From Klebsiella variicola (GTDB taxonomy: Bacteria > Pseudomonadota > Gammaproteobacteria > Enterobacterales > Enterobacteriaceae): 64,000 bases of DNA. The stretch is taken from contig NZ_CP010523.2 in NCBI RefSeq assembly GCF_000828055.2, forward strand, positions 3,472,001 through 3,536,000, in the 5' to 3' direction. Below the pieces are notes generated by a model that did not search any database, was not told where the DNA came from, and worked only from the letters and a program-made list of their open reading frames with translations. Positions 24,266 to 34,255 of the stretch are shown piece by piece. The first letter of the stretch is position 1. Every line of letters starts with the position of its first letter. The translations under genes and the position numbers were made by a program.

Positions 24266-25189
24266 TTATTCGCTGATGGCGTCACGCCAGAGTTTGTCAA
24301 CCACCCGCTGAGCCAGCAGCGCCTGTTCGCCAGCGGTTTCCGGAACCGTCTGATTTTGCACGCATTCGATGAAATGTCGCGCGCAGCCGACAAAACCGCG
24401 CTGCTCGAGGGTGGTTTGCCAGCCCGCCACCGGGCGCTGGACCACGCCAAGACCACACTCCTCCTGCCATTCGCGCATCTCACTCACCGCATATAACCCG
24501 CCATCGGTGACCGCCTGCACCCACTCACGCTGGCTTCCGGCACGGCGGTGCATGCTGGTGGTAACCTGCAGCCGGGGCGAACTGAACTGGTGTTCGGCAT
24601 AGAGCATTTCACCCTGAGGAGTGATCTGCAACGTGCCGCCGCGCAGGCGCGCCTGACCATCAGCCAGCCACAACGCAGTATCCACCACGTGCAGATAGTC
24701 ATCGAGAAGGGTAAAGCGCAGATCGTTGCCTACGCTGTCGCTACGATGCTTATCCATCCGCAGCGAGGCCGCCTCGCCCAGCCGCCCCTTCAGTTCACGA
24801 TAGAGTGGCGCAAAGCGGCGATTGAAACCGACCATCAGCGTCAGATGACGCCGGGCAGCCAGCTCGACCAGCGCTTCCGCCTCGCTCAGCTTGTCCGCCA
24901 GCGGTTTATCCACACAAACATGAACCCCGGCATTCAACAAGTGATTCACGACTTCATAATGTGAAGCCGTCGACGTATGGACAAAGACCGCATCGCACTG
25001 CGCCGCCAGGGCATCCAGCGAATCAGCATACGGGATCCGCCAGGTTTCGCAGATGCGCAACGCCTTCTCTTTTCCCGGCGACCAGGCTGCCTGCAGCGTC
25101 CAGCTTTCCGCAGCGCCTAACACCGGCAGCCACGCTTTCTGCGCGATGCCCCCTAAGCCAACCACCCCAATGCGCAGTCTTGTCCCCAC
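24266..25189 (-). CDS. yceM: Gfo/Idh/MocA-family oxidoreductase YceM (MviM)
   Basis: A 307-residue predicted NAD(P)-dependent oxidoreductase: the N-terminal Rossmann motif GVVGLGGIAQKAW (about 8-20), DKPLA (about 94) and the GFNRRFAPL segment typical of this family. The substrate is unknown. The start is GTG at 25187-25189, only 2 bases after the yceH stop. It precedes murJ as in other enterobacteria. Confidence 0.93.
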   Translation of the reverse strand: MGTRLRIGVVGLGGIAQKAWLPVLGAAESWTLQAAWSPGKEKALRICETWRIPYADSLDALAAQCDAVFVHTSTASHYEVVNHLLNAGVHVCVDKPLADKLSEAEALVELAARRHLTLMVGFNRRFAPLYRELKGRLGEAASLRMDKHRSDSVGNDLRFTLLDDYLHVVDTALWLADGQARLRGGTLQITPQGEMLYAEHQFSSPRLQVTTSMHRRAGSQREWVQAVTDGGLYAVSEMREWQEECGLGVVQRPVAGWQTTLEQRGFVGCARHFIECVQNQTVPETAGEQALLAQRVVDKLWRDAISE

Positions 25190-25191
25190 GT

Positions 25192-25845
25192 TTAGTCCCC
25201 CAGATGGTGTAACAGCGAGTCAAGGCGCGCTTTCAATTCCGCCACCTCGCCTTCCAGTGCTTCAACCCGGGCACGCAGATCGTCATCGTCTTCCAGCGGC
25301 GAGAGTGCTTCCACCGTGGTGATCAGCGTGTCCATGTCATCGCAAAACAGATGCATATAGCGGCTTTCCCGTTTCCCCGGTTCCCGTGGCAGGCGGGCAA
25401 CAAAAGGACCATCCTCGCGCGTCGCTAACCCTTCCAGCACGCTTTCCACTTCCGCCATATCGCTGAACTCATGCATCCGCTGCGCTCGGCTACGGAGTTC
25501 ACCCGGCGTCTGGGCGCCGCGCAGCAGTAGCGTCGTCACCACCGCTACTTCGCCGGCGCTGAGTTTCAGATCGCCAAATTCAGAGTTGCAAAAGCGCTGC
25601 TCATACTTGGTCACTCGATTGCCGAATCCGCTGACCGTGCGTAAATAGTGGCGCTTCACCAGGGTATCCAGCAGCGTCTGGACCTCACCTTCGCTCAGCG
25701 ACATCACCGGTTCGCGGTTGGTTTTCTGATTGCAGGCGGTCACCACGGCGTTCACCGACAACGGGTACTGCTCGGGCGTGGTAACCTGCTTTTCCAGCAG
25801 ACAGCCAATGACGCGCGCTTCGTGCGCGGTTAACTGATATTTCAT
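25192..25845 (-). CDS. yceH: YceH (DUF480) protein
   Basis: A 217-residue soluble protein of the DUF480 family with tandem winged-helix-like folds ([26 protein letters not shown] at the start, [13 protein letters not shown] in the second) and a C-terminal coiled coil (about 180-215, [18 protein letters not shown]). Its role is not established. It sits 9 bases after rimJ and directly before yceM. Confidence 0.93.
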   Translation of the reverse strand: MKYQLTAHEARVIGCLLEKQVTTPEQYPLSVNAVVTACNQKTNREPVMSLSEGEVQTLLDTLVKRHYLRTVSGFGNRVTKYEQRFCNSEFGDLKLSAGEVAVVTTLLLRGAQTPGELRSRAQRMHEFSDMAEVESVLEGLATREDGPFVARLPREPGKRESRYMHLFCDDMDTLITTVEALSPLEDDDDLRARVEALEGEVAELKARLDSLLHHLGD

Positions 25846-25854
25846 CCTCTCTCC

Positions 25855-26439
25855 TTAGCGCCCTGCTGACCAGTCCGGCGTCGTTAGCGCCGTCAGTACA
25901 TGGTCACGCCACTGCCCGTCAATCAGCAGATAATCTTTGGCGTAACCCTCTTTTTCGAACCCCAACCGCGCCAGCAGCGCGCCGCTGCGCTGATTATGCG
26001 GCATATAGTTGGCCATAATGCGATGGATATGCTGCGTGCGCTGCATATAGCGAATCGCGGCGGTCAACGCTTCAAACATCAGCCCCTGCCCTTGCCACTT
26101 CTCGCCAATGGAGTAGCCGAGATAACAGGCATGGAATGATCCGCGAACTACGTTGGAGAAATTCGCCACGCCAACGATCTCTTTTTCCTCCGCATCGAGC
26201 AGCGCGAAATAAAATGCAGACCCCTGCTTATGAAACTCGCCGATCATTGACAGACGCGCCTGCCACCCGGAGGGATAGCAGTGGCTGTCGTCACGTACCG
26301 GCTCCCAGGGTTTTAAGAACACTTTATTCTCGGCGTAATAATCGGCCAGACGCCAGGCGTCACGATCGTGGACCAGGCGCACCACCAGCCGGTCCGTCGT
26401 CAAACGCACCTTCGGCACGTTACTGCGATAGCCAAACAT
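25855..26439 (-). CDS. rimJ: Ribosomal protein S5 alanine N-acetyltransferase RimJ
   Basis: RimJ is a GNAT acetyltransferase that acetylates the N-terminus of ribosomal protein S5. The 194 residues equal the E. coli length and contain the acetyl-CoA loop [14 protein letters not shown] (about 110-123) and the NxRSxxLLARLGF signature. The ATG at 26437-26439 follows an AAAAAGGAA site; the upstream extension to 26535 has no homology and is not used. It is divergent from mdtH. Confidence 0.96.
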   Translation of the reverse strand: MFGYRSNVPKVRLTTDRLVVRLVHDRDAWRLADYYAENKVFLKPWEPVRDDSHCYPSGWQARLSMIGEFHKQGSAFYFALLDAEEKEIVGVANFSNVVRGSFHACYLGYSIGEKWQGQGLMFEALTAAIRYMQRTQHIHRIMANYMPHNQRSGALLARLGFEKEGYAKDYLLIDGQWRDHVLTALTTPDWSAGR

Positions 26440-26667
26440 TTCCTTTTTAGTCCCCCTGACTTCAATCTTGCTCTCATCACTATACCTGTCCTGCACGATA
26501 GTGTGAAAACAGCAACATACCATTTTCTGCGCCATCTCCTCTTTTCGATGAATAGGCTCAATCGAACTTGCTTTTTGATAAAAAAATATTGTCGCAAGGG
26601 TGCTGGGAAAAGCAGCAGATTGCCCGCAGAATATCCTCGCTTATCTCTATTTTTCCCTGGAGGGGAA

Positions 26668-27876
26668 ATGTCCCGCGTCTCGCAGGCAAGGAGCCTGGGT
26701 AAATATTTCCTGTTAGTCGATAACATGCTGGTCGTGCTGGGCTTTTTTGTCGTTTTTCCGCTGATTTCCATCCGCTTTGTCGATCAGATGGGTTGGGCAG
26801 CGCTGATGGTCGGCATTGCGCTCGGCCTGCGCCAGCTGGTGCAGCAGGGATTAGGCATTTTTGGCGGCGCCATTGCCGACCGCTTCGGCGCGAAACCCAT
26901 GATTGTCACCGGCATGCTGATGCGCGCCGGCGGCTTCGCGGCGATGGCCGTCGCCCATGAGCCCTGGGTGCTCTGGCTCTCCTGTATCTTGTCCGGGTTA
27001 GGCGGCACGTTGTTCGATCCGCCACGAGCCGCGCTGGTGGTCAAACTGGTGCGCCCGCATCAGCGCGGCCGCTTTTTCTCCCTCCTGATGATGCAGGACA
27101 GCGCCGGCGCGGTGATTGGCGCCCTGCTGGGCAGTTGGCTGCTACAGTATGACTTCCGTCTGGTGTGCAGCGCCGGCGCCGCGCTGTTTATCGCTTGCGC
27201 CGCGTTTAACGCCTGGTATCTGCCAGCATGGAAACTGTCCACGGTGAAAACGCCAGTCCGCGAGGGGCTGGGACGGGTGCTGCGGGATAAGCGCTTCGTC
27301 ACCTATGTCCTGACGTTAACAGGCTATTACATGCTGGCGGTGCAGGTGATGCTGATGCTGCCGATCATGGTGAACGACATCGCCGGTTCGCCGGCCGCCG
27401 TGAAGTGGATGTACGCCATCGAAGCCACCATTTCACTGACCCTGCTCTATCCCATTGCCCGCTGGAGCGAGAAACGCTACCGCCTTGAGCACCGGCTGAT
27501 GGCCGGTCTGCTGGTAATGACGCTGGCGATGCTGCCGATTGGCATGACCAGCAGTTTGCAGCAGTTATTTACCCTGATCTGCCTGTTTTACATCGGTTCG
27601 ATCATCGCGGAACCCGCCAGGGAGACGCTGGGCGCCTCGCTGGCGGATTCCCGGGCGCGCGGCAGCTATATGGGGTTCAGCCGCCTGGGTCTCGCCTTCG
27701 GCGGCGCGCTGGGTTACGCGGGCGGCGGCTGGCTGTTTGATGCCGGCAAAGCCGTGGGCCAGCCCGAACTGCCGTGGCTGATGCTCGGCGCCATTGGGTT
27801 TATCACTTTCCTTGCCCTGTGGTGGCAATTCAGTCCAAAACGCTCCGCCTCCGGTATGCTGGAGCCGCGCACCTAA
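26668..27876 (+). CDS. mdtH: MFS multidrug transporter MdtH
   Basis: A 402-residue MFS exporter with 12 predicted membrane segments, matching E. coli MdtH in length and start ([16 protein letters not shown]). The loop motif [14 protein letters not shown] (about 65-78) is typical of the superfamily. In E. coli MdtH is linked to norfloxacin and enoxacin resistance on overexpression. A GGAGG site lies just before the chosen ATG; the open frame to 26368 overlaps rimJ. In E. coli grxB lies between mdtH and yceB; here it is absent. Confidence 0.95.
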   Translation: MSRVSQARSLGKYFLLVDNMLVVLGFFVVFPLISIRFVDQMGWAALMVGIALGLRQLVQQGLGIFGGAIADRFGAKPMIVTGMLMRAGGFAAMAVAHEPWVLWLSCILSGLGGTLFDPPRAALVVKLVRPHQRGRFFSLLMMQDSAGAVIGALLGSWLLQYDFRLVCSAGAALFIACAAFNAWYLPAWKLSTVKTPVREGLGRVLRDKRFVTYVLTLTGYYMLAVQVMLMLPIMVNDIAGSPAAVKWMYAIEATISLTLLYPIARWSEKRYRLEHRLMAGLLVMTLAMLPIGMTSSLQQLFTLICLFYIGSIIAEPARETLGASLADSRARGSYMGFSRLGLAFGGALGYAGGGWLFDAGKAVGQPELPWLMLGAIGFITFLALWWQFSPKRSASGMLEPRT

Positions 27877-27991
27877 GAGCGTAGGTCCGCGGTTTCTCCT
27901 GCCTTTCAGCCTATTCTGCTGGCATGAAGAATGCTGACAGGTCATGATGCTTTGTGTCAGGATGAATGATGGTACGAGCTTGAGGAACCCC

Positions 27992-28552
27992 ATGAAAAAA
28001 ATATTGATCGCCGCGGCGCTGATTGTCAGCGGTCTGCTGAGCGGCTGTAACCAGTTGACCCAATACACGGTAAGCGAGCAGGAGATAAACCAGGCGCTGC
28101 AGAAGCGTAACCATTTCGCCAAAGATATCGGTCTGAAAGGCGTTGCCGATGCCCATATTGAGCTGCAGAACCTGACCAGCGCTATTGGCCGTGAAGAGCC
28201 GGGTAAAGTCACGCTGACCGGGGTCGCCAACGTCGATCTGAACTCCCTGTTCGGCACCCAGAAAGCGACGATCGATCTGAAGCTCAAAGCGCTGCCAACC
28301 TTTGACAGAGAGAAAGGCGCTATCTTCCTGCAGGAAATGGAGGTGGTCGATGCCAAAGTGGCGCCCGAGAAGCTGCAGTCGGTGATTCAGGCCCTGCTCC
28401 CCTATCTGAATCAGTCGCTGCGCAGCTACTTCAGCCAGCAACCGGCCTATGTCCTGCGTGAAGACGCCAGCACCGGCGAAGCGCTGGCGAAGAAATATGC
28501 CAAGGGCATAGAGGTGAAACCGGGCGAAATTGTCATCCCCTTTACCAATTAA
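27992..28552 (+). CDS. yceB: YceB family lipoprotein
   Basis: A 186-residue predicted lipoprotein (DUF1439) with a short signal peptide and LLSGC lipobox (cysteine about residue 19), then a mixed domain of the tubular lipid-binding type seen in this family. Function is not established. The ATG at 27992 follows TGAGGAAC and gives the E. coli length. It precedes pyrC. Confidence 0.92.
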   Translation: MKKILIAAALIVSGLLSGCNQLTQYTVSEQEINQALQKRNHFAKDIGLKGVADAHIELQNLTSAIGREEPGKVTLTGVANVDLNSLFGTQKATIDLKLKALPTFDREKGAIFLQEMEVVDAKVAPEKLQSVIQALLPYLNQSLRSYFSQQPAYVLREDASTGEALAKKYAKGIEVKPGEIVIPFTN

Positions 28553-28556
28553 TCTC

Positions 28557-28584
28557 CAGGGCGCTACGGCGCCCTGAATTTTTT
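28557..28584 (+). terminator. Intrinsic terminator after yceB
   Basis: Stem CAGGGCGC / GCGCCCTG with TACG loop, then AATTTTTT. Confidence 0.9.
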
Positions 28585-28599
28585 ACGGAAATGAGTGCA

Positions 28600-28616
28600 A
28601 AGGAAAACGTTTACGC
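28600..28616. promoter_or_regulatory. PurR-like operator of pyrC
   Basis: AAGGAAAACGTTTACGC resembles the PurR box (central AACGTTT). E. coli pyrC is repressed by PurR from a site at this place, so the same is inferred. Confidence 0.65.
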
Positions 28617-28677
28617 TTATCCTTAGTGCCCGGCAAAAAACAGCCCTGATGACTGAACCTATTAGCCGGAGCCTTCC
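28617..28677 (+). promoter_or_regulatory. pyrC leader with start-site switching hairpin
   Basis: The leader begins around TGCCCGGC (28627-28634) and ends at the ribosome site in GCCGGAGCC just before ATG. The 5' GCCCGGC can pair with the GCCGG that overlaps the ribosome site. In E. coli and Salmonella, high CTP favours a transcript start that allows this hairpin and so blocks pyrC translation; the elements are kept here. Confidence 0.65.
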
Positions 28678-29724
28678 ATGACAGCACAACCCCAGGTATT
28701 GAAAATCCGCCGCCCAGACGACTGGCATATCCATCTGCGTGATGACGATATGCTGAAAACCGTCGTGCCTTACACCAGTGAGTTTTATGGCCGGGCGATC
28801 GTGATGCCGAATCTGGTGCCGCCTGTCACCACCGTCGCGGCGGCTATCGCCTATCGCCAGCGCATTATGGACGCCGTCCCGGCCGGGCACGATTTTACCC
28901 CGTTGATGACCTGCTATCTGACAGACTCCCTCGACCCGGCGGAGCTGGAGCGCGGCTTTAACGAAGGAGTGTTCACCGCCGCCAAGCTCTACCCGGCCAA
29001 CGCCACGACCAACTCCAGCCACGGTGTCACCAGCACCGACGCCATTATGCCGGTGCTGGAGCGGATGGAAAAACTGGGCATGCCGCTGCTGGTACATGGG
29101 GAAGTCACCCACGCCGAGATTGATATTTTCGATCGTGAAGCGCGCTTTATTGACACGGTGATGGAGCCCCTGCGCCAGCGCCTGCCCGGTCTGAAGGTGG
29201 TCTTTGAGCATATTACTACCAAAGATGCCGCCGAATATGTGCGTGACGGTAATGAACTGCTGGCGGCCACTATTACCCCGCAGCACCTGATGTTCAACCG
29301 CAACCATATGCTGGTCGGCGGTATTCGTCCTCACCTGTACTGCCTGCCGGTACTCAAACGCAATATTCATCAGCAGGCGCTGCGCGAACTGGTCGCCAGC
29401 GGCTTTAGCCGCGCCTTCCTTGGCACCGACTCCGCACCACACGCCCGCCATCGTAAGGAAGCCAGCTGCGGCTGCGCCGGCTGCTTCAACGCCCCGACCG
29501 CCCTCGGCAGCTACGCCACCGTGTTTGAAGAAATGAACGCTCTGCAGCACTTTGAAGCCTTCTGCTCGCTGAACGGCCCGCGCTTCTATGGTCTGCCGGT
29601 CAATGAAAGCTATGTTGAGCTGGTGCGTGAAGAGACCACGGTCGTTGACAGCATTGCGCTGCCCAATGATAGCCTGGTCCCGTTCCTGGCGGGTGAAACC
29701 GTTCGCTGGACGATGAAGCGATAA
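28678..29724 (+). CDS. pyrC: Dihydroorotase PyrC
   Basis: PyrC closes carbamoyl aspartate to dihydroorotate in pyrimidine synthesis. The 348-residue class II enzyme shows the zinc-binding [12 protein letters not shown] (about 13-24), the carbamylated lysine in [13 protein letters not shown] (about 103), HGEVT (about 140), FEHITTKDA and the late [13 protein letters not shown] with the catalytic aspartate (about 251). It stands alone with its own regulated promoter. Confidence 0.98.
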   Translation: MTAQPQVLKIRRPDDWHIHLRDDDMLKTVVPYTSEFYGRAIVMPNLVPPVTTVAAAIAYRQRIMDAVPAGHDFTPLMTCYLTDSLDPAELERGFNEGVFTAAKLYPANATTNSSHGVTSTDAIMPVLERMEKLGMPLLVHGEVTHAEIDIFDREARFIDTVMEPLRQRLPGLKVVFEHITTKDAAEYVRDGNELLAATITPQHLMFNRNHMLVGGIRPHLYCLPVLKRNIHQQALRELVASGFSRAFLGTDSAPHARHRKEASCGCAGCFNAPTALGSYATVFEEMNALQHFEAFCSLNGPRFYGLPVNESYVELVREETTVVDSIALPNDSLVPFLAGETVRWTMKR

Positions 29725-29758
29725 AAAACGTAGCCCCCTGTTGTCAACGCCCATCGGA

Positions 29759-29778
29759 TACTGTATAAATAACCAGTA
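29759..29778. promoter_or_regulatory. LexA box upstream of dinI
   Basis: TACTGTATAAATAACCAGTA matches the SOS box (CTG-N10-CAG with flanking TA) and lies 20 bases before the dinI start. Confidence 0.93.
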
Positions 29779-29797
29779 TCAAAAACAGGGGGCAATT

Positions 29798-30049
29798 ATG
29801 CGCATCGAAGTGTCTATCGCCAAAACGACCGCCTTACCCAACGGCGCGCTGGAAGCGCTGAATAACGAACTCTCCCGGCGTATCGCCGAGCAATTCCCGG
29901 CCATCGACAGTCAGGTGAGCGTGCGCTACGCCACCGGCAACCAGCTCTCGGTGTTCGGCGCCCTGAAAGAAGACAAAGACCGGATAAGCGAAATCCTGCA
30001 GGAAACCTGGGAAAGCGCGGACGACTGGTTTGTCCACGATCTCTCCTGA
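29798..30049 (+). CDS. dinI: DNA damage-inducible protein DinI
   Basis: DinI binds RecA filaments and tunes the SOS response. The 83-residue protein begins MRIEVSIAK and contains ALNNELSRRI and the acidic C-terminal helix ESADDWFVHD that mimics DNA. The ATG at 29798 has an AGGGGG site; the frame is open upstream to 29741 across the LexA box and is not used. It is directly controlled by the box at 29759. Confidence 0.96.
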   Translation: MRIEVSIAKTTALPNGALEALNNELSRRIAEQFPAIDSQVSVRYATGNQLSVFGALKEDKDRISEILQETWESADDWFVHDLS

Positions 30050-30101
30050 AGCATGGCGGGATCCAGTTACTCTGGTTTGCTCCCTCATTGTGCTTTTCTT
30101 T

Positions 30102-30124
30102 GCCGGGTCGCCCCGGCTTTTTTC
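30102..30124 (+). terminator. Intrinsic terminator after dinI
   Basis: Stem GCCGGG / CCCGGC (loop TCGC) then TTTTTT. Confidence 0.85.
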
Positions 30125-30353
30125 TCCCCGCCTCTTGTTCAGAATATTCCTGATTATTCTGCTTAATATTGGCTAAAATGGCCATTTCCCGCGCTTATCT
30201 TGCGTAAAAAAGCGGCGAAAACAAGAAAATCATGCTGCCTTTCATTTAATTTCTCGAGTTTATTCTTGATCCCTGATATAATTAACTTGCTTCAAAAAAC
30301 ATGCATTAAACCTCGAGAATTGTTGTCTTTTAACATATGAATAAGGGGTTATG
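30125..30353 (+). promoter_or_regulatory. bssS upstream region
   Basis: No gene in this AT-rich stretch. An extended -10 element (TGATATAAT, 30274-30282) is the best promoter candidate. Two CTCGAG-centred blocks, AATTTCTCGAG (about 30248-30258) and CTCGAGAATT (30312-30321), flank it as mirror copies. An AAGGGG ribosome site ends the region. Confidence 0.55.
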
Positions 30354-30608
30354 ATGGAAAAAAATAATGAAGTCATTCAGACCCATCCCCTCGTTGGATG
30401 GGACATCAGCACCGTTGATAGCTACGATGCGCTGATGTTGCGCCTGCACTACCAGAACCCCACTCAAGAAAACAGTCATGATGCTGAAATTGGCCAGACG
30501 CTATGGCTAACGACGGACGTCGCACGTCAATTTATTTCAATCCTGGAAGCAGGCATTGCGAAGATTGAATCTGGCGAATACCAGGAAAACGAGTACCGCC
30601 GACATTAA
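30354..30608 (+). CDS. bssS: Biofilm regulator BssS
   Basis: An 84-residue protein nearly identical at both ends to E. coli BssS (YceP): MEKNNEVIQTHPLVGWDIST at the start and ARQFISILEAGIAKIESG near the end. BssS affects biofilm formation through indole and catabolite signalling in E. coli; the mechanism is unknown. A preceding in-frame ATG at 30351 is equally possible. Confidence 0.94.
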   Translation: MEKNNEVIQTHPLVGWDISTVDSYDALMLRLHYQNPTQENSHDAEIGQTLWLTTDVARQFISILEAGIAKIESGEYQENEYRRH

Positions 30609-30642
30609 CGCGATACGGGGAATGACTAAACAATAGTCTTAA

Positions 30643-30672
30643 CAGGCACCTGCGGGTGCCTGAATTATTTTC
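30643..30672 (+). terminator. Intrinsic terminator after bssS
   Basis: Stem CAGGCACC / GGTGCCTG (loop TGCG) then AATTATTTT. Confidence 0.85.
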
Positions 30673-30734
30673 GGGCTTGTATAAGCGCAGGGAGTTAATT
30701 ACCCTGCTAATAAGGCAATTACCCGGAACTCACC

Positions 30735-31862
30735 ATGCAATACGATCTTATCATTATCGGCAGCGGATCGGTCGGCGCTGCCGCTGGCTATTATGCGCGT
30801 CGTGCCGGACTCAATGTTCTGATGACCGATGCCCACCAACCTCCCCATCAGCAGGGCAGCCATCATGGCAGTAGCCGTCTTATCCGTCACGCTTATGGCG
30901 AAGGTGAAAAGTATGTTCCGCTGGTGCTGCGCGCCCAGCAGCTGTGGGATGAACTGGCTGAAATCAGCGGCGAAGCCGTTTTTGAACGCACCGGCGTCAT
31001 TAACCTCGGCCCCGCCAGCTCTCCTTTCCTGGCCAACGTCGCCGCCAGCGCCAGGGCGTTCGATCTTGAGGTTGAAGAGTTAGATGCTCAGGCCGTCATG
31101 CAGCGCTGGCCGGAGATACGCCTTCCCGACGACTATCGGGCGATTTTCGAACCGGCTTCCGGCGTACTGCGCAGTGAGCTGGCTGTCGAGACCTGGATAC
31201 GTCTGGCACGGGAAGCTGGCTGCGCGCAGCTATTCAACTGCCCGGTCTCAGCCATTCATCACCATGCAGACGGGGTCACCATTGATACCCTTGACGGTGA
31301 ATATCACGGCAAGAAATTGCTGATTAGCGCCGGTACCTGGGTCACCCGCCTGCTTCCGGACCTCCCCATCCAGCCGGTACGTAAGGTTTTTGCCTGGTTC
31401 CAGGCCGATGGCCGTTACAGCAGCAAGAATCATTTCCCGGCATTCACCGGCGAGCTACCCAACGGCGATCAATACTACGGTTTCCCGGCGGAAGATAACG
31501 AGCTAAAGATCGGCAAGCATAACGGCGGTCAGCCTGTCTCCACGCCGCAGGAGCGATCGGCGTTTGGCGCTGTCGCCAGCGATGGTTCCGAATCCTTTCC
31601 GTTTTTACGTAACGTCCTGCCCGGGATCGGCGGCTGTCTGCACGGCGCCTCCTGCACCTATGACAACACGGTCGATGAAGATTTTATTATCGATACGCTC
31701 CCTGGCAGACCAGACACGCTGCTGATCACCGGTCTGAGCGGCCATGGCTTTAAGTTTGCGCCGGTGCTGGGAGAAATTGCCAGTCAGTTTGCCCAGTTTG
31801 CCCAGGGACAGACGTCGACCTTTAACCTGACGCCTTTCTCGCTGGCGCGCTTTAGCTCATAA
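30735..31862 (+). CDS. solA: N-methyl-L-tryptophan oxidase SolA
   Basis: SolA is a flavoenzyme of the monomeric sarcosine oxidase family that oxidises N-methyltryptophan. The 375 residues have the N-terminal dinucleotide motif [16 protein letters not shown] (about 6-21), [12 protein letters not shown] and the cysteine in [10 protein letters not shown] (about 310) that carries covalent FAD, followed by FIIDTLPG. No obvious cofactor partner is nearby. Confidence 0.95.
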   Translation: MQYDLIIIGSGSVGAAAGYYARRAGLNVLMTDAHQPPHQQGSHHGSSRLIRHAYGEGEKYVPLVLRAQQLWDELAEISGEAVFERTGVINLGPASSPFLANVAASARAFDLEVEELDAQAVMQRWPEIRLPDDYRAIFEPASGVLRSELAVETWIRLAREAGCAQLFNCPVSAIHHHADGVTIDTLDGEYHGKKLLISAGTWVTRLLPDLPIQPVRKVFAWFQADGRYSSKNHFPAFTGELPNGDQYYGFPAEDNELKIGKHNGGQPVSTPQERSAFGAVASDGSESFPFLRNVLPGIGGCLHGASCTYDNTVDEDFIIDTLPGRPDTLLITGLSGHGFKFAPVLGEIASQFAQFAQGQTSTFNLTPFSLARFSS

Positions 31863-31888
31863 CGGAATGCGGCACGCTTGCCGCCGGA

Positions 31889-31918
31889 AAAAAAACGGCC
31901 TCTGTGTCGAGGCCGTTA
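31889..31918 (-). terminator. Intrinsic terminator downstream of trhO
   Basis: Minus strand stem AACGGCCTC / GAGGCCGTT then eight T. It lies about 120 bases past the trhO stop, beyond the opposing yceO gene, which means the trhO transcript should run antisense across all of yceO. The plus strand has no T tract, so it is a poor terminator for solA. Confidence 0.8.
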
Positions 31919-31934
31919 GTCATTGAGAACGGTT

Positions 31935-32048
31935 ATGCGTCGCCTGTTTAATATGCTGGTTAACAACGTGCGCGAGCACTTTATGATCTACCTTGCGCTG
32001 TGGTTGCTGCTGGCGATCATCGATCTCGTCTGGTTATGGTTTTTCTGA
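31935..32048 (+). CDS. yceO: Small membrane protein YceO
   Basis: A 37-residue peptide starting [20 protein letters not shown] and ending in a hydrophobic helix ([20 protein letters not shown]). It resembles E. coli YceO (46 residues, similar NN.REH motif and hydrophobic tail) and lies in the matching place after solA. Predicted single-pass inner-membrane protein of unknown role. Its last 15 bases overlap the end of trhO on the other strand. In E. coli yceJ and yceI come next; they are missing here. Confidence 0.75.
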   Translation: MRRLFNMLVNNVREHFMIYLALWLLLAIIDLVWLWFF

Positions 32049-33098
32049 CGACTCCGGCTCGGGGATCCCGAGTTTGGTGTTCAGTCGGCCACGCGATTTG
32101 TTAAAGATTTTATTGCCGTTTTCGCGTCCGGCGCGCAGTTTGCGCTGCTCCTCTTCCGGCAGCTTATGCTCTTCCATGCACGCTTCGCTACAGCAACCGG
32201 CAAACTTCTCAGCGCAGCTCGGGCACTGTATAAACAGCAGATGACAGCCATCATTCAGGCAATTGGTATGGGTATCGCACGGCGCGCCACACTGATGACA
32301 GTGCGCGATGACGTCATCGGAGATACGCTCGCCCATCCGCTCATCAAAGACAAAGTTTTTGCCAATAAAACGGACCGGCAGCCCCTGCTCACGTGCGCGG
32401 CGGGCGTACTCAATAATCCCGCCCTCGATATGCCAGACCTTATTGAAACCGTTATGCTTCATCCAGGCGCTGGCTTTTTCACAGCGAATACCGCCGGTGC
32501 AATACATAACAATTTTCTTGTCTTTGTGGTCCTGCATCATTTCCACGGCTTTCGGCAGTTGGTCGCGGAAGGTATCCGCCGGGATCTCCAGCGCGTTTTC
32601 GAAATGACCCACCTCATATTCATAGTGGTTACGCATATCGATAAATACCGCATCCGGATCGTCAAGCATGGCATTGACGTCCGCCGCCTTGAGATAATCC
32701 CCAACATTGGAGGCATCGAAAGAGGGATCGTCGATGCCATCGGCGACAATACGGTCACGCACTTTCAGGCGCAGCACCCAGAAAGATTTCCCATCGTCCT
32801 CAAGGGCGATATTGAAACGCAGCCCCGCCAGCGCCGGATCGAAGCCATAGAGAAACTCACGCAGGGCTTCAACGTTGCTTTCCGGCACGCTGATTTGCGC
32901 GTTGATCCCTTCCCGGGCCAGATAAATACGGCCAAAGACCTTCAGCTGGGTTAAGGCAACCCATAACGCATCGCGAGTGGCTTGTGGGTCGACAATGGTG
33001 AAATATTTATAGAATGAGATCGTCGTGCGCGGCTCGGTCTCAGCCAGCATTTGCGCCTTTAACGTCTCATTTGAAATGCGGTTGTGTAACACTGGCAT
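32034..33098 (-). CDS. trhO: tRNA uridine(34) hydroxylase TrhO (YceA)
   Basis: TrhO is a rhodanese-domain enzyme that hydroxylates wobble uridine to 5-hydroxyuridine in tRNA. The 354 residues comprise an acylphosphatase-like N-terminal domain (about 1-115), the rhodanese domain with the active cysteine in CTGGIRC (about 215) and a C-terminal cysteine-rich zinc-like part ([21 protein letters not shown]). The ATG at 33096-33098 ([10 protein letters not shown]) matches E. coli; the frame is open to 33143. It is divergent from lpxL. Confidence 0.95.
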   Translation of the reverse strand: MPVLHNRISNETLKAQMLAETEPRTTISFYKYFTIVDPQATRDALWVALTQLKVFGRIYLAREGINAQISVPESNVEALREFLYGFDPALAGLRFNIALEDDGKSFWVLRLKVRDRIVADGIDDPSFDASNVGDYLKAADVNAMLDDPDAVFIDMRNHYEYEVGHFENALEIPADTFRDQLPKAVEMMQDHKDKKIVMYCTGGIRCEKASAWMKHNGFNKVWHIEGGIIEYARRAREQGLPVRFIGKNFVFDERMGERISDDVIAHCHQCGAPCDTHTNCLNDGCHLLFIQCPSCAEKFAGCCSEACMEEHKLPEEEQRKLRAGRENGNKIFNKSRGRLNTKLGIPEPESSEKP

Positions 33099-33303
33099 GG
33101 TGTACCTGCTCGACATAGAAATGAGGAAATAAACGGCGGGCATGATATAGCAAAGCTAATTAATTTACATCCCTACATTTTACGCTACATTTCTCTCACC
33201 CGGTCGCGCCCCGCTTAACAAAACGAGCTGACTGTCGCCGCCTTTGGCTGGCCGGTAAAAAAATGCGATAATATAAGACGTTGCTCACTGATACGGGTAT
33301 GAA

Positions 33304-34224
33304 ATGACTCATTTGCCTAAATTTTCTCCGGCGCTGTTGCATCCGCGCTATTGGCTGCTGTGGCTGGGTATCGGCCTGCTGTGGCTGGTTGTCCAACTGC
33401 CCTATCCGCTGATTTACCGCCTGGGAAATGCCATCGGCCGGCTGGCCATGCGCTTTATGAAGCGTCGGGCGAAGATCGCCTATCGCAACCTTGAGCTCTG
33501 CTTCCCCGACAAAAGCGAGCAGGAACGTCACCGAATGGTGGTGATGAACTTTGAATCGGTGGGTATGGGACTGATGGAGACGGGGATGGCCTGGTTCTGG
33601 CCGGTTCGTCGTATCGCCCGCTGGACCGACACCATCGGCTTTGAGCATATCCGCGATGTGCAGGCGCAGCAGCGCGGCATTCTGCTAATCGGTATTCACT
33701 TCCTGACTCTCGAGATGGGCGCGCGGATGTTCGGCATGAACGAGCCGGGGATTGGCGTCTATCGCCCCAACGACAACCCGGTGATCGACTGGCTGCAGAC
33801 CTGGGGTCGGCTACGATCCAATAAGGACATGATTGACCGTAAGGATCTGAAAGGGATGATCCGGGCGCTGAAAAAAGGCGACGTGGTCTGGTATGCGCCC
33901 GATCACGATTACGGTCCGACCGCCAGCGTCTTCGCCCCACTGTTCGCTGTCGACCAGGCGGCGACCACCTCCGGCACCTGGATGCTGGCGAAAATGTCCA
34001 AAGCCTGTATCGTCCCCTTCGTCCCGCGTCGCAAACCGGATGGTAAAGGTTATGAACTGATTATCCTGCCGCCAGAGTGTTCCCCGCCGCTGGACGACGC
34101 GGAAACCACGGCCGCCTGGATGAACAAGATTGTTGAGCAGTGCATCATGATGGCCCCGGAACAATATATGTGGCTCCACCGCCGCTTCAAAACCCGCCCC
34201 GAGGGCATGCCCTCCCGCTACTGA
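33304..34224 (+). CDS. lpxL: Kdo2-lipid IVA lauroyltransferase LpxL
   Basis: LpxL adds a secondary acyl chain to Kdo2-lipid IVA in lipid A synthesis. The 306-residue protein has one N-terminal membrane helix (about 17-36) and the HX4E catalytic motif in IGIHFLTLE (about residue 132), with YRPNDNP and YAPDHDYGP downstream. It is very close to E. coli LpxL (HtrB). The gene stands alone. Confidence 0.96.
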   Translation: MTHLPKFSPALLHPRYWLLWLGIGLLWLVVQLPYPLIYRLGNAIGRLAMRFMKRRAKIAYRNLELCFPDKSEQERHRMVVMNFESVGMGLMETGMAWFWPVRRIARWTDTIGFEHIRDVQAQQRGILLIGIHFLTLEMGARMFGMNEPGIGVYRPNDNPVIDWLQTWGRLRSNKDMIDRKDLKGMIRALKKGDVVWYAPDHDYGPTASVFAPLFAVDQAATTSGTWMLAKMSKACIVPFVPRRKPDGKGYELIILPPECSPPLDDAETTAAWMNKIVEQCIMMAPEQYMWLHRRFKTRPEGMPSRY

Positions 34225-34231
34225 TCCCTTT

Positions 34232-34255
34232 TCCCGGCCGCGCATGTGGCCGGGA
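34232..34255 (+). terminator. Weak hairpin after lpxL
   Basis: CCCGGCC / GGCCGGG stem with an 8-base loop but no T tract, 8 bases after the stop. Possible Rho-assisted end or mRNA stability hairpin. Confidence 0.35.

Noticed and set aside
28564-29754. 396-codon minus-strand frame opposite pyrC
   Set aside because: Shadow frame; pyrC is unambiguous on the plus strand.
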